A DNA stretch of 64,000 nt from NCBI GenBank assembly GCA_950022655.1, contig OX465580.1, forward strand, positions 100,148,797 through 100,212,796, written 5' to 3'. The stretch is from Alentia gelatinosa (taxonomy: Eukaryota > Annelida > Polychaeta > Phyllodocida > Polynoidae). This document shows positions 12,560 through 23,376 of the stretch, piece by piece; position 1 is the stretch's first letter, and each line of letters begins with the position of its first letter. The position numbers and the translations under genes were made by a program. The notes beneath the pieces were generated by a model, which saw only the letters and a list, made by a program, of their open reading frames with translations, did no database searches and had not been told where the DNA came from.

Positions 12560-13035
12560 GCCGCCGGGGCTCGTCAGAGATCACAATTAGGACGTGTTGC
12601 AGGCCTGAGCTGCTCCCACCAGTCAGGCAGAGCAGCTCCAGATTTACGTGGCCGGGCCTAAGGTGCGACAGCCCAGTAATGAGTTCCCAGCTGAGTTGAC
12701 TGCATGTTCCAGGCCTCGGATAGTTAAGCGCAACCACCACCCACCCTGTCATTATCACAAAATTCTTATTTCTCTCTCTCCCGCTGCTGGTGGCGCCTCC
12801 CACGAGACTCAACTGCGCAATGAAATATGCATATGTCAGCATTTGGTTTGGCAGACAATTGTCCCTGTCGCCGCTGGAAGGTGGCAGCGATGGGCGCCCG
12901 GTGCCCAGCCAGGCGCCATTGGCCAATGAGCGAACTGCCGCAGCGACAGCTCCTGAGTTTCCTCATTTGGCGCACTCCAACCTCTAGCATTTTGTCAAAT
13001 GCGAGGCAATAAGTGAAGACGATTGGTTGGGAATC
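12560..13035. promoter_or_regulatory. Motif-rich island, candidate conserved regulatory element
   Basis: A GC-richer island holds three perfect palindromes within about 105 bp: ATATGCATAT (12825-12834, octamer/POU-like), GACAATTGTC (12854-12863) and CATTGGCCAATG (12917-12928, two CCAAT boxes back to back). GGCGCC words flank them. Four overlapping frames on both strands stay open here, which is more typical of stop-poor GC-rich DNA than of a gene, and none shows a domain. I infer an enhancer or promoter. Cross-species conservation would decide. Confidence 0.4.
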
Positions 13036-13486
13036 TGATAACAAAGAAAAGTATTGGTGTGTGTGGATGACTTAATCACAGACTAGTTGAAAGCCCCAAA
13101 CTCCTGGCTTCCTCTCTGTGTGTCTTCCCACGTGTCACGCACGTTTATGTGATATACAAAGTGATTTATTTAATTGAAAGAATATAATGTATCGCTCTCT
13201 TTTCAGCAAAGAAAGGAGAGATGGAGGGTGTCTTCACGAATATAACTGACTTAACAACAAGTATTTAACAACCAATGACTACATCCGTTGCCTTTACAGG
13301 CAAATCTTTTGAAAATAAGCATATAGTTATAGTTCTTTCAAATGGCACACATCTTGTGTCATCTACCTATTGCATCTTAGCGTATCAATTCTTTTCCTTA
13401 GTAGGCAGTACATGTGATGCTCATCAGTAATATGAATATCAAAATTGACCATAAGCTTTTTTTGTTCTGATTCCAATGGCCTGCCT
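13036..13486. other. No gene recognised
   Basis: Nothing supportable was seen between the 12.8-kb island and the family A copy. Confidence 0.4.
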
Positions 13487-13768
13487 AGCCCTACGTCCAC
13501 CTATCACAATAAATATATAATACTGCATCGGGAAGGTCTGTATCGTAGGGAATCGTAGATCCTTGCTACAAGGGCGTGAATTGTAATAGGTTTTAGGTAC
13601 AAAAAAGGAGGTCTTAGTGCTTTGATATGCACTATAGACAGCGTCAGGAAACCCTGATCCATTACTGTAATTTCACGTTTCTTTCCAACGGGATATTGCT
13701 TTTTTTTATCGGGAACCTCTACGATATTCTCCCATTGGCATAATCGTAGTAGGTGAACACCTTCCTCC
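13487..13768. mobile_element. Family A palindromic MITE, diverged copy A5
   Basis: The left end AGCCCTACGTCCACCTA matches the family A terminal repeat. The right end ATCGTAGTAGGTGAACACC is its degraded inverse. The 282-bp length agrees with the 284-bp copy at 23377. Internal ATCGGGAAGG and ATCGGGAACC words in inverted orientation fit the family. The interior is heavily mutated, so this is an old copy. A TA precedes the left end. Confidence 0.6.
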
Positions 13769-13769
13769 C

Positions 13770-14376
13770 ACCCACCCACCCTTGCTCCTTAAAATGCATC
13801 GTTGGTCTTCAATTCATATCATTGTGGGTAGACGCCCATTTAAAATTCTAAGTAAATAGTTGTATAATTTCATTGAGACATTTCCAAGATGGAATTTATG
13901 AATTGGCTCATAAATAATTCACAAAGTGACCAACTACATCCATGATTTAGATGTTTAATACATTATCAGAAAATTCATTAGAATAATTTATGTATGTGTC
14001 TTCTAGCGAACGCATTAATGCTTTAGTCATGTAGGTATTTTTTACCATTCGACCTTACATCTATCGGTAGTTAATGGCTAGAATAAGATATAGCACTCTT
14101 GACTACTCCACTCTTGACATAGTTGCAGCAATGATAAAAATGGCAAGGCACTTGTAATCCCTTCACTGCAACAGTATGATTGTTATCCTCTGTGATTAGT
14201 TCGCTATCTTAAGCCTTTTAAGGCAGTTTGGGCTGAAAAGTTCTCGGGCACCACTGTCTATCTAGGAGTATTTCCTACACTTTTAATCCTTAATCTATCG
14301 CGAATATATATACATGTCTATATGTGTGTGTCCTCTGTTATGTCACATTTCCTCCGGAAAACATTATAGGATGAAT
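13770..14376. other. No gene recognised
   Basis: AT-rich; nothing supportable was seen. Confidence 0.4.
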
Positions 14377-14377
14377 C

Positions 14378-14515
14378 AGGGCCCCGTTTAGAATGTTTTG
14401 GTCCTAGCGGAAGTATCCACCTAGGATCATGTTAGCAAGCCAAGGCATATCCTAGGACGAAAGACCTTTCCTGGAAAATCTGACCTCTGCTAGGACCAGG
14501 TAGCTAAATGCCCCT
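14378..14515. mobile_element. Small inverted-repeat element, possibly hAT-like
   Basis: The left end begins AGGGCCCCGTTTAG and reaches GGTCCTAGCGG. The reverse complement of the right end begins AGGGGCATTTAGC and reaches GGTCCTAGCAG. The 9-bp core GGTCCTAGC is perfectly inverted (starts near 14400 and 14490), and CCTAGGA words lie between. The preceding C gives a CAGGG start like many hAT ends, but I see no matching 8-bp target duplication. Confidence 0.4.
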
Positions 14516-14519
14516 ACAT

Positions 14520-14999
14520 AGATCCTTTTCATAACAAATTCTGTTGGATCAAATCTTACTTCCATATAAGATGGGAATAAGATTGTATATATACGGATGT
14601 TAGAAATTCGTTGTGATAAAAAGTTAAAAGTTTTTCTATCATCGTTCACAGAACTATTTGGGAGATTTATTTGCGAAATATATCTTTTTGAAAAGATTGA
14701 TATTGAGTTTTAGTATATCCAAAAATGCGAGGCTGTATGTTGACGTAAACCTTTTTGACATTACCCCTATCCCTGATTATCCCATACTCTGCGTTAATCT
14801 TGCGTTGACATAGAGATGGAACACACTCTATTACCAGTCATTCTACCTTCCACTATCGATACATAAGGGACCAGTAGAATCTATACAGTGTGTCGACCTT
14901 TCTGGCAGGGGCAGAGGAAAGAACACAAAGTTAATTGATGGAAAGGACCCCTTGACACGCAGCCATCCTCAGACAGGAAGTGGAAATCTTCCACGCACC
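14520..14999. other. No gene recognised
   Basis: AT-rich; nothing supportable was seen. Confidence 0.4.
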
Positions 15000-15215
15000 T
15001 GTTTCGCTGCGTCTCATTAACTGCTCTCTCCATGGCTGTTAATGTATAAACAATGGTGATGGAAGGCCTTCGCGTCCCCCTCCATGGCCGTGCGGCCCCC
15101 AACGCCATCCCTCAAACGTCCTGCCAAGGCCACCTGACGTTATGAGGTCAGAGGTCGGTAACGTCAGAGGGCGGTACGGGTGTGTGGGCGGGCGGGTCAC
15201 CACCAACCACCCCCT
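15000..15215. promoter_or_regulatory. Motif-rich island with a DR1 framed by inverted CRE halves
   Basis: AGGTCA (15145-15150), one spacer base and AGGTCG (15152-15157) form a DR1-like nuclear receptor site. TGACGTTA (15135-15142) lies to its left and the exact inverse TAACGTCA (15159-15166) to its right. GTATAAACAATGG near 15044 resembles adjacent forkhead and SOX sites. The block is GC-richer than its surroundings. I infer an enhancer; the direction and target are unknown. Confidence 0.4.
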
Positions 15216-15929
15216 CCCGAGCGTCCCCACATCTCTAATCTGCCACTGTGCAACTGCACCATGCACAGTGCATGCACTACCCCTACCCAAATGACCCGAA
15301 AGTTCCCTCTCTTGTTTCATATCAGTTCCAGTCCGCTAACCACAACTAAACGAGGTCTAAGGGCCATTCCTCATTTACCTACTGTCTCTCTACGTTTTTC
15401 TTTTGTATCTTCTCCTGACTTATTCAAATTCAGTCATCTTTCCTATACCCCTCCCACCATCTCCTACTCTGCAATACCGTTAATAACTTGTCAGTGTGGT
15501 CACATGCGGACGGGATACTCCAGGGTTCTAGAGTTTTTCGTCTTACTGTGCTCTTTTTTTTAACCTTTTTTTTTAGTTTTTATTTCTCGCATTCAAAATA
15601 TACATTTTGTTCTTCTAAGCGGGAAATTTTGTTATGAACAATGTATTAGCGCAACAATAACAATTTATATACAATATTTATAGTGATGACAGATATAAGT
15701 ATTTCTCATGAGAGATAGCAGCGTCATTATCTCCAATACAGTTTCTTAACCATTTCTAGCAGTTACGACAATATAAAATAAGCTACTACATATGCGCTGT
15801 TAGATTCTTATATCTTAGATACATATAAATAATGCAATATGACACAACACTGCAGTTTGTCATCTTACATCAGGCTTCATTCAAATCTTGCCTATATAAT
15901 GGCTGTAATAACTGCCGGAACGAATGTTT
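15216..15929. other. No gene recognised; pyrimidine-rich, then LINE 3' flank
   Basis: 15330-15470 is rich in CT and TTC words. From about 15540 the DNA is AT-rich. The last part may include the 3' untranslated tail of the LINE that ends at 15930, but no poly-A signal or tail repeat was identified. Confidence 0.4.
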
Positions 15930-17060
15930 TCACCCAGTAATTTCTTGTTTGATTTTAGCAATTACTTCTTTCTTAAACAATCTTTTTGAAATTGTTTGCT
16001 GGACATTGGCCGGTAGGGTATTCTACAGGTGTATTCCTTTATAGTAGGCGGATCGTCTGGATCTCTCTTTCTTCAGGAATACTAGTTGCAGATTGTCTTT
16101 AGTGGTGGATCTTGTTACCCTTGTTCTTCTTGGCTCATCCTTTTCAAGTAGTAGTGCATCTACTTTCTTTAAACTTTTAATCATACCCATTAATAACATT
16201 GTTCTTCTTATGTTAGGATGGGTCACCATACACCTTTGAAACAAAACCTTGTTACTAATTTGTATCCCATTTGTGTATGCATCCCTCCCTACAGCCGTTC
16301 GAAACACTTTGCAGATTTTAACATTCAGATTGTCCCAAACTTGTTTTGCGGCACCGTCCAGAAGGAACGAACAATGGTCTGTAAGGGGTAGCAGGCAGGA
16401 TTTATTTATTTGTATTGCAGTATCTATATTTATGAAACGTCAGATTTTCCTGAAAATAGCCCATTCGTCACACAGAACGTTCTCCAATTTATTTCCATGT
16501 TTTTCAAAAGTTAAATCTCTATCTATAATCGCTCGCAGATAATTCATCTCGTCGGCAGATTCGATCTCCTGGCCTTGCAAATAGAACTTGCCTCTTTTAT
16601 CGACCGATGTTTTTGTCCTGTTACCATGATAAACAATTCTTGTTTTTTTAACATTGATTGTTAACCTATTAGATGTATACCAGTTTTCTAAATTGTTTCA
16701 AATAATTTGGGTTTTTGTTTCAGTCTCGTCGATAGAGTGACCACTAGTTATAACTACTAGGTCGTCTGCGTACATCAAAAGATCACTATCTTTTGCAACC
16801 CCTGGCAGATCGTTAATATAGACCAGGAATAGCAAAGGGCCCAGTATGGAACCCTGTGGTACTCCGTACATCACCTTCTGTCACTTGGAATGCTTTCCTC
16901 CATATTGTGTATAGCAATACCTTTCCTCTAGATATGATTTCTGCCAGGAAATTAGCCTCGTGCCAACTCCTGCTTCAGCTATTTTAAAAAGTAATATGTT
17001 TATCAGCCATCTTCAGCTCATAGATTTTACCTCAAAGATATGACTCTTGATGTTACTACG
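15930..17060 (-). pseudogene. Decayed non-LTR retrotransposon ORF2 (reverse transcriptase)
   Basis: Read on the minus strand, this encodes the C-terminal half of a LINE ORF2. The reverse transcriptase palm is clear: GVPQGSILGPLLF (codons ending near 16865) and the catalytic YADD at 16761-16772. Before these lies SWQKSYLEERYC, the usual fixed-spacing segment upstream of GVPQGS. After them come SNRLTINVKKT and a LTFEKH motif. The end has LPANVQQTISKRLFKKEV and a stop at 15930-15932, typical of CR1, L2 or Jockey-type elements. The copy is dead: in-frame stops at 16698-16700, about 16439-16441 and near 16880, plus frame changes. Of the N-terminal endonuclease nothing is recognisable above 17060, so it is also 5' truncated. 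The longest intact piece is 94 codons (16023-16307). The exact clade cannot be set by eye. Confidence 0.9.
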
Positions 17061-17064
17061 GGCT

Positions 17065-17740
17065 ACGATTTAAAGCAGGTCCTTGAATAGCTTTGAACGT
17101 GTTATCCTGCCACTTCTACAACACCTGGCTCCCTTGCTTATAGCCGTCCATATTTTTATCTAAATAAGACTTTATTGAAATTACATCATCAGACTTATAG
17201 GACATGTCAAAATATAATTGTTTGATAAAGTAGTATCCATGATGAACACGTAGCAGTCTTTATAGGATCATTAACTTCTCAAGTATTCCATTTTGTAATC
17301 TTCAGTTTCTTAATTCACGCATGAGGCATGTCTAGTGTTCGTATATAAAGCTTATTTATGACCATGTGCTGTCGTCTCCAACACGAAAGTGTATTAGCCT
17401 TTTTAATACAGCTTCTCTTCCTTTCTGCAGTTCCTCTCTCTTTCTCTCTCAGCCGCAAACCTTCCCCTTGATGCTGAGCACTATCGTATTCATGCTGTAT
17501 TGACAGCAAAGGTCGACCCCTCATTGTTAGTGTATGAATCACTATGTGACATCCAGCTTTCTTAATACATAATCTTCTATTTGTACTCACGATGCCTTTC
17601 TGTTGCCTACTTAGGAAGGATATAGGCATTAGCCTCAATCAATCCCTATTCAGTCATGAGCGGGCAAAAGGTTAGAAGCCCTCAATTACCGCAGCTATTA
17701 AGCGCCTGGCATTTGAGTTTTTCTATCCGTTTCTAGCTCG
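17065..17740. other. No gene recognised
   Basis: It may contain more decayed LINE sequence continuous with the reverse transcriptase remnant, but I could not read a motif in it. Confidence 0.35.
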
Positions 17741-17910
17741 CGCGTCAGACCTCGTGGGAACTGGAGTTGATATCCCCAGGTAGGACGAGTAGAGGCCTGG
17801 CTACTGCAATTGGGTCGGTCTGTGTTAGGGGCAGATACCGCCAGTGTTGTAGGGCCCGGGATGCTAATCAGACGATGCCGGGGTTGATTCCCAACAGGAG
17901 AAAAATCTGC
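17741..17910 (+). repeat. Possible tRNA-derived SINE head
   Basis: Two stretches resemble the B box of an internal RNA polymerase III promoter (consensus GGTTCGANTCC): GAGTTGATATCCCC near 17772 and GGGTTGATTCCC near 17881. Each is preceded by sequence reminiscent of a tRNA anticodon arm. Neither folds into a tRNA cloverleaf by eye and A boxes are poor. No second copy was seen. Confidence 0.2.
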
Positions 17911-18247
17911 AGGGCACTCCTATGAATAGGGGGCGCCGGATTCCCCTCCAGTCCCATGAGTGGATTGGGGAGTGCTTAGAGTGTCAAAACAGTTGAACTG
18001 GACTATAGAATCCATCGAGATGGCCCCAAGATCCAAGCGGAAGAATTCATGTAATGAGCGCCCGTGCGACAGAGCACACTGAAAACAGATATTTTAGGAA
18101 TCACAGACACAAAGCTGAAAGTCTGATACAGTTCAATGTCAGCTGTGCCGATATGTCTACACCCATATATAATTCATCTACTCATTTAACCACACCACCG
18201 CCGTTCCCAGTGCACCGGTAGGGATCCACATATCATGGAAAACCTAT

Positions 18248-18619
18248 GTAGAACTGCATCGAGGATTGTATAAATAGACAATACTGCACTAGTTTGGAGG
18301 CACCTTAGTCGTCATCGAGGCAAAGCCGGGTGATAATTGCGGTGCATCCAAACAAGTGGAGCATTCTTTATTTTATGATTCGGGTGCGGCTCGGGATTTA
18401 TTTCACCCCTTTCACTGTTAGGTACGTTTAAATCTCTTGTCTTATCAGGTCTTCTCTCTGAAATCTTAGCAGCTGATTGGTCAATCACATATGACGTCAT
18501 CTCACATTCACTTCGCCACGACTATAGCGTAAAATTTTTACTTTACGGGGGTGATTGTTGAGTATTACTTTTTTTTATGTTATTCCTATGGCTAAACCTG
18601 TACAAGGGGTGAGATAAAT
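18248..18619 (-). mobile_element. Family D hairpin element, copy D1
   Basis: It matches D4 (42968-43340) in reverse. One half is a long imperfect hairpin whose apex is GTCATCGAGGCAAAGCCGGG and whose arms carry GAACTGCATCGAGG and its partner. The other half ends GGGGTGAGATAAAT and carries TGACGTCA (18492-18499) next to a CCAAT-type TGATTGGTCAATC. No coding capacity. It faces D2 head to head across 281 bp. Confidence 0.7.
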
Positions 18620-18900
18620 CTCTGACTTATATGACCAGCTCCTTACCCAAGTGGATTTGATGCTGAGTTCTATTGTATCATGCACACAGAGTTAAGACAT
18701 TATATATCTCTTAATACAAGTGACATGTGCAGATTAGACTATACCCAAATACTTGTATGAATATGGGTGTCATGACTTGGGTACTTACTATAAATCTAAT
18801 TCGAAATTTATGTTGTCAGACCTTCAAAGGTTTGTGTAGGATAGGGACAATTGGATAGGTCAAACACTTTCTAGGTCTAAAGACACTATCGATAACCGAA
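18620..18900. other. Spacer between two inverted family D copies
   Basis: 281 bp with no gene. An imperfect inverted pair, TACCCAA and TTGGGTA, lies within it. Confidence 0.4.
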
Positions 18901-19285
18901 ATTTATCTCACCCCTGGTACAAGTTAAGCCATAGGAATAAAATTCAAAGGATTATACACAACAATCACTCACCTAATATGACAATACTACGCCATGGTCA
19001 TGGCAGAGTTATGTCAGACGATGTCATAATCGATTAGACTATCAGCAGGCAGGATTTGAGAAAGTAGCCAAGACTTCAACATAGAGATTTATACATTCCT
19101 AACTGGAATTAAGAAAGCGATTTGAATTTGTCTGTTATTGGGATGTCATTTAATGTCCGTGAGTGGGTGAGGTAAACCTAGAACTGCACTTAAATAATAA
19201 CATAAACAGCATTCCACTTGTTTGGGTGTGGTGTAATCGTTACTCAGCTTTGCCTTGATGACAATATAGATCTACACTTCATATA

Positions 19286-19805
19286 AGCCCCAGCATCCAC
19301 CTACTACGATATGGCACCGATATGGTCTACGATGCACCTCCCGATACAAAATCAAAATCACGTTTGAAGGTCACCTAATATCGGGGCAGTTGACCACGTT
19401 TCTGCGATCAGACACCGATAACAATCCCATACAATGCGTGGTGGATTGGCATGTCTAGATCTATGTCTACGATTTTGCACCTTCCCGATATGTCTCCGAT
19501 ATTTGCTTTTCTATCGGTGCCATATCGGTCACTGCACGAAACCTACCACTTTACATGTGTATCCGAAACGCGTCTAACAGTAGGATTTTGCGTCTAGAAG
19601 TTAGACCTGTTATCCTACATATGGAAACTGTCTCGTAGACGCCCGAAACGTAGACGCGTATAAGAGGTATATACAAATATAAACAAGCCACGATACAGCC
19701 GATACGTGCGTTATCGCGATGGCGTACATATATATGTAAAATGGTGGTTTTCGTGCAGTGGGTAGGTCTAAATTTCTATCGTAGTAGTAGGTGGACGCCA
19801 GGCCT
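19286..19805 (+). mobile_element. Family A palindromic MITE, copy A2, itself interrupted
   Basis: Terminal repeats are AGCCCCAGCATCCACC on the left and GGTGGACGCCAGGCCT on the right, each flanked by TA (19284-19285, 19806-19807). It aligns with A3 (23377-23660) through the left half. The right half is broken by a 231-bp insertion at 19530-19760. Without the insertion and its duplicated 3 bp the copy would be 286 bp, the normal family length. It sits inside the right arm of D2. Confidence 0.85.
19530..19760 (+). mobile_element. CACTG-ended MITE nested in family A
   Basis: The 231-bp insert begins CACTGCACGAA and ends TTCGTGCAGTG. The terminal inverted repeats are about 27 bp and extend to TTTACAT/ATGTAAA with few mismatches. 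GGT occurs on both sides (19527-19529 and 19761-19763). The uninterrupted sister sequence in A1 and A4 has a single GGT (as ACC on the other strand) at this site, so a 3-bp target duplication is demonstrated. CACT(A/G) termini with 3-bp duplications are the signature of CACTA/EnSpm elements. The interior is non-coding. Confidence 0.85.
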
Positions 19806-20068
19806 TATGCTATTTATTTATACCATTCATGATCCAGTTCTATGAGGAAACTCTATAATCGTAAGGTACTAATGCATTACAACACCTTGAAATATCAAAT
19901 GCTACATTGCTGTATGAAATACACTCTTATGTAAATAGATAACAAAGTGATGAGGTCTTTTGGCTAAGGTGAGATGCTTATTAGCAGAAATCTAATCCTT
20001 GAAGACAGAATTTCTTTGTTCTTCCTTTGGATCATTATAGGAAGAGGAGTATTATTACATAACTGTGG

Positions 20069-20393
20069 CAGTATGTCCTACACATACTGCCCGCTCCTAC
20101 CCATGTCGTGTTTATTATTATACGACACCTAGGTGACGTACGGGGTATGTACATTGTGTATGTGGCGTATGGGGCGTGTACGGCGGCAAAATCCAAAAAC
20201 TAGCCCAGAAGCAAAGGTAAAAATTGGATATTTTAAGTTATATAAAAATACGAAAACAGGCATACTGTGTCTGTACGTGATAAATACTTGGTAAAATTTG
20301 CGATAATTCGAACCTGCGGCATCGCTTCGTTTTATCGTCAATTTTACCGCGTATTTATCACGGACAGCCACAGTAACCCCGTTTTCGTATATT
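20069..20393 (+). mobile_element. Family B hairpin element, copy B1
   Basis: It matches B2 (28415-28708, opposite strand). Shared blocks are the ACACATACTGCCCGC start, a GACGTACGGGGTATGT block, and a long hairpin with arms near 20248-20305 and 20331-20393. The arms hold AATACTTGGTAAAATT and its inverse. The apex holds TGCGGCATCG. Non-coding. No firm terminal repeat or target duplication could be fixed. Confidence 0.65.
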
Positions 20394-20509
20394 ACCTATC
20401 TCACATACTTGTGCCGTTGGTTAGTGACCACAAACTCAAGGTGTTGGATTTCTTTGGCAAATAAATATATGAACTATTTTCTCTCTATAAGAAATCGATC
20501 AGTGATCGG

Positions 20510-20710
20510 GCTTCAAAAGGATATCGTTGTTGGACACAATGAACTCTTGTTTCCAGTGAAATTCCGCAATGCCAGACGACCCGGTTTTGGAGCCATTATT
20601 CCATTTCCTCAATAACAAAGGCAACTCGGTTTGCAGTTGTCTCTATGTTTTTGTGGGTAGGTAGTGCCAAAATTGTCAGTACTAAATCGGTTGGCATGAC
20701 TAAGCATGCC
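20510..20710 (-). pseudogene. Coding-element remnant, Walker-B-like, copy 1
   Basis: This aligns with 58093-58265 at both DNA and protein level, allowing one insertion of about 45 bp. On the minus strand an ATG-led frame (20697 down to a stop at 20596-20598) reads PTDLVL near its start and TANRVAFVIEEM at its end. The copy at 58 kb reads PTDFLG and KSNRVVFVIDEI in the same places. Substitutions that keep residue class over a shared frame point to a protein-coding ancestor, most simply a transposon ORF. Four hydrophobic residues followed by D/E-E is the shape of a Walker B strand, but no P-loop is visible and I do not identify the family. The frame is cut by a stop. It lies just downstream of the family B copy. 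Confidence 0.5.
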
Positions 20711-20998
20711 TGGCCTCCATCGAACTATATTTTAACGTAAGTTCTATAATATCGGTTGATCTTTATGATCACGATCTTGCTGCTTTATATACATATAACC
20801 AAGGAAGAAACATCAAATCCTAACACAGAGGATCTAAAACCTTGAGAACCTTACATATGATAATTGACGTATTAAGATTACCATTCTCACATTTAGGTCA
20901 ATAGGGGCTAAGCCTAACCAGCTTTAACTAATAATCATACAGTCTTACTTTCAGGCCAAGGGCCGGCTGGTTACTCAAACTGTACACCCCGAACAGCA

Positions 20999-21120
20999 TC
21001 CGTCCATCTTCACGACAACTCAATTCTGAATTAACGTAGTTCAAATCAAGGCAAATGCGCAATGCCATATTAAATATGGAACGTAATCACCGGGTTTTCA
21101 TTTGCATATGCAGAACAATG
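20999..21120. promoter_or_regulatory. CArG-like and octamer motifs, candidate regulatory site
   Basis: CCATATTAAATATGG (21065-21079) is a 15-bp dyad resembling MEF2/SRF-type sites. ATTTGCAT (21100-21107) is a perfect POU octamer. The neighbourhood resembles the other motif-rich islands, but the evidence is only motif content. Confidence 0.3.
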
Positions 21121-23376
21121 GTTATCCCCTCATGAATACTTGATAGGTTTGTAACGACCGGCCAGTGGGCCTCGTCCAGAGCCAAAAACAGGAAGGCGCC
21201 TTTGATACCAGCAGTTTAACGATCAGATTATTTGGCGTTCCTTTCGGCATGGTGAGGCGGGACCCATTCAGAAAGGGGCACTTAAGAAATTGCACGCACA
21301 CCATTAAAACACCTGGGTCTCAATGGCCTTTTATTTCATTCAAGTGAAGCGCTAGGCGTACCTCCTTTTCAGTTTTGATGAATTATTCCATCGGCAATCT
21401 ATTAATCATTCCTTTTGACATGAAGAACTATCCCTCCCCCCGACTATCGCCGTTCTGAGATAAGGGGATTCTGGGGATAAAGCCCCAGGGGTGAATCAGG
21501 CGCCCAGCAGCAGGTGTCATTTGCTCTGAGGAGCTCAAGGCTCGTCCTCCAGCTACACAATCTCAAGCCCCGAGGTGGGCAATAACGACTGAGATTAAAC
21601 CAAAGAAAGCAGTAATTATGACGGATCGATTATAAGCAATCAATTGCATGGCATTGACTTTTGGTGAGATTATCATGTGATGTTCTCTTCGTTAACATTG
21701 TGGCAGACGACAATGAGGTTGCAACGTTTTCTATGTCTGTGATTGTATGACAGGTTTTTTTGTTGCGTTTGAATGTGTATACGTGTGATTACATATTTTT
21801 GTGTTCACTAAGGTATACTTGTGTGAATGTGAGTAAATCTAGGGCAGTGCAATAGTTATAGTCATTATACCCTCCTTTCAGTTTTGATGTATGGTTCTAT
21901 TCCTCTTCCTCTGTGTGCCTATATTGTGTACATGTGATTGGGTATGTGTAGATGTAAACATATTGCATATGTTTGTTTATCTACATGTATGGACAAATTT
22001 CATTTACACATATATGTGCGTATGTGTAAGCGTGTGCAGAGACGCAGGCACCGTAACTGCACCGTAAATGGATCGGCTCACTTCCAGACGTTAGATATAG
22101 ATTTTTGAGGAGAATTCCAGTTCCCCTTGTAGATCAATGGACTGGATTCCCGACAAGTGTGACTGGCAGCACACAGAGGGGCGGGACCGACAAGGCCAAG
22201 AGCGGAGGCCGATGCTGATGTGACCGGGGTGCAATTCACATCTGTCCTTGTCAAGATGTGGCTTAATTTCATAAGCTGTATGTCTGACAGCCCAACATGC
22301 TTTCCGCCTAAAAATGTCAAATGGAGTTTCCAGCTCCAATGGCTGGGTTTATGGGTAGAAGTCTTATGGTGTCTTTGATTCTTCTGCATTCAACAGCTTA
22401 GCTTTATTGATACCTGCGTACCTGTTTAACACCTATTATGAAGGGAAACTGTCCCGATTGATCATATTAATGCAAATGCCCTTGAGTCCTGTACTCCTGC
22501 ATAGTTTGACGGTTTTTGACTTGGCCCATAAATCTGATGTTAATCTAGTAATGTTGGGAGCAGGTCACTCTCCACCTTTCCTTAGTAATTTACCCATATT
22601 GTTGTATGTAATACTAATTGAGTGTCATTTTCAACCCCAATAATGCTATTCTTCTGACGTATACATATTGATGCGACTCATGCTTATATTAGTACATTAT
22701 GGATAGGCGTGTGCATGTTTTTACTAACATTTAGGACCTGACAAGTTGATGATTTTTTCCTTGTATACATATTTCTACAGAGACTGGTGTTATAGCACAA
22801 TGTATTAATGATACACAATGGAGTGGGAAATAGTCTTGCTTAATTGTTACAGGTTTGAAGACATTGCTAACAAACGCTTTTTGGAAAAGGCGACATAGCT
22901 GTTAATCAACCCTTTTAATGAAGTAACTCATGTCTCTCAAGGTTTAATTGGTGTAACATTCATCCTCATTGAGTTTCTCAACAACCTTGGCGTCATTATT
23001 AACAAAACCGAATTAGAGGAACTGCACTTACTCCCCCTCTGACTCAACGTACATCACTGTGAAGAAATCCACACCACTGGTCTACAGAAACCAGGCCCCT
23101 GCAACACGGGAATTGTATATCTTCAAATGTCTCACTGGTGATCCCTATAAGAAGAGGATCTGAAGTCCCCATCGTGTCATATTGATGAATGAGTAGCTAA
23201 TGGATGTGCTCATTGTTAACACTTATATACAGACGGATTGCTCCAGAAAGACCAGGTGATATGAAAATTGGTATCGCTACAAAGCACAAATAGGATTATA
23301 AATCGAAATGACAATAAATCTGGTCTCTGTTAGAGAGGGAACAAAAATCACCAAGATACCCAAACTTAGTATCGTA
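21121..23376. other. No gene recognised
   Basis: Unique-looking DNA with TG/TA-rich patches near 21780-22030. A 103-codon frame at 22078-22389 (minus) overlaps a second open frame and shows no domain. Nothing else was seen. Confidence 0.4.

Larger units (their letters stand above)
18901..19846 (+). mobile_element. Family D hairpin element, copy D2, interrupted
   Basis: It starts ATTTATCTCACCCCTGG and shares the D4 order: the left module with a degraded CRE/CCAAT segment, the internal GGGTGAGG word, then the hairpin with apex TCAGCTTTGCCTTGATGA. The right hairpin arm is split. It stops at 19285 and resumes after the family A insertion at 19806, where TATTTATACCATTCATG and CCAGTTCTAT match D4 near 43300-43330. 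The sequence is older and more mutated than D4. Confidence 0.65.

Noticed and set aside
22078..22389. 103-codon minus frame with a second open frame inside
   Set aside because: Neither shows a domain or a second copy, and both are open over the same DNA.
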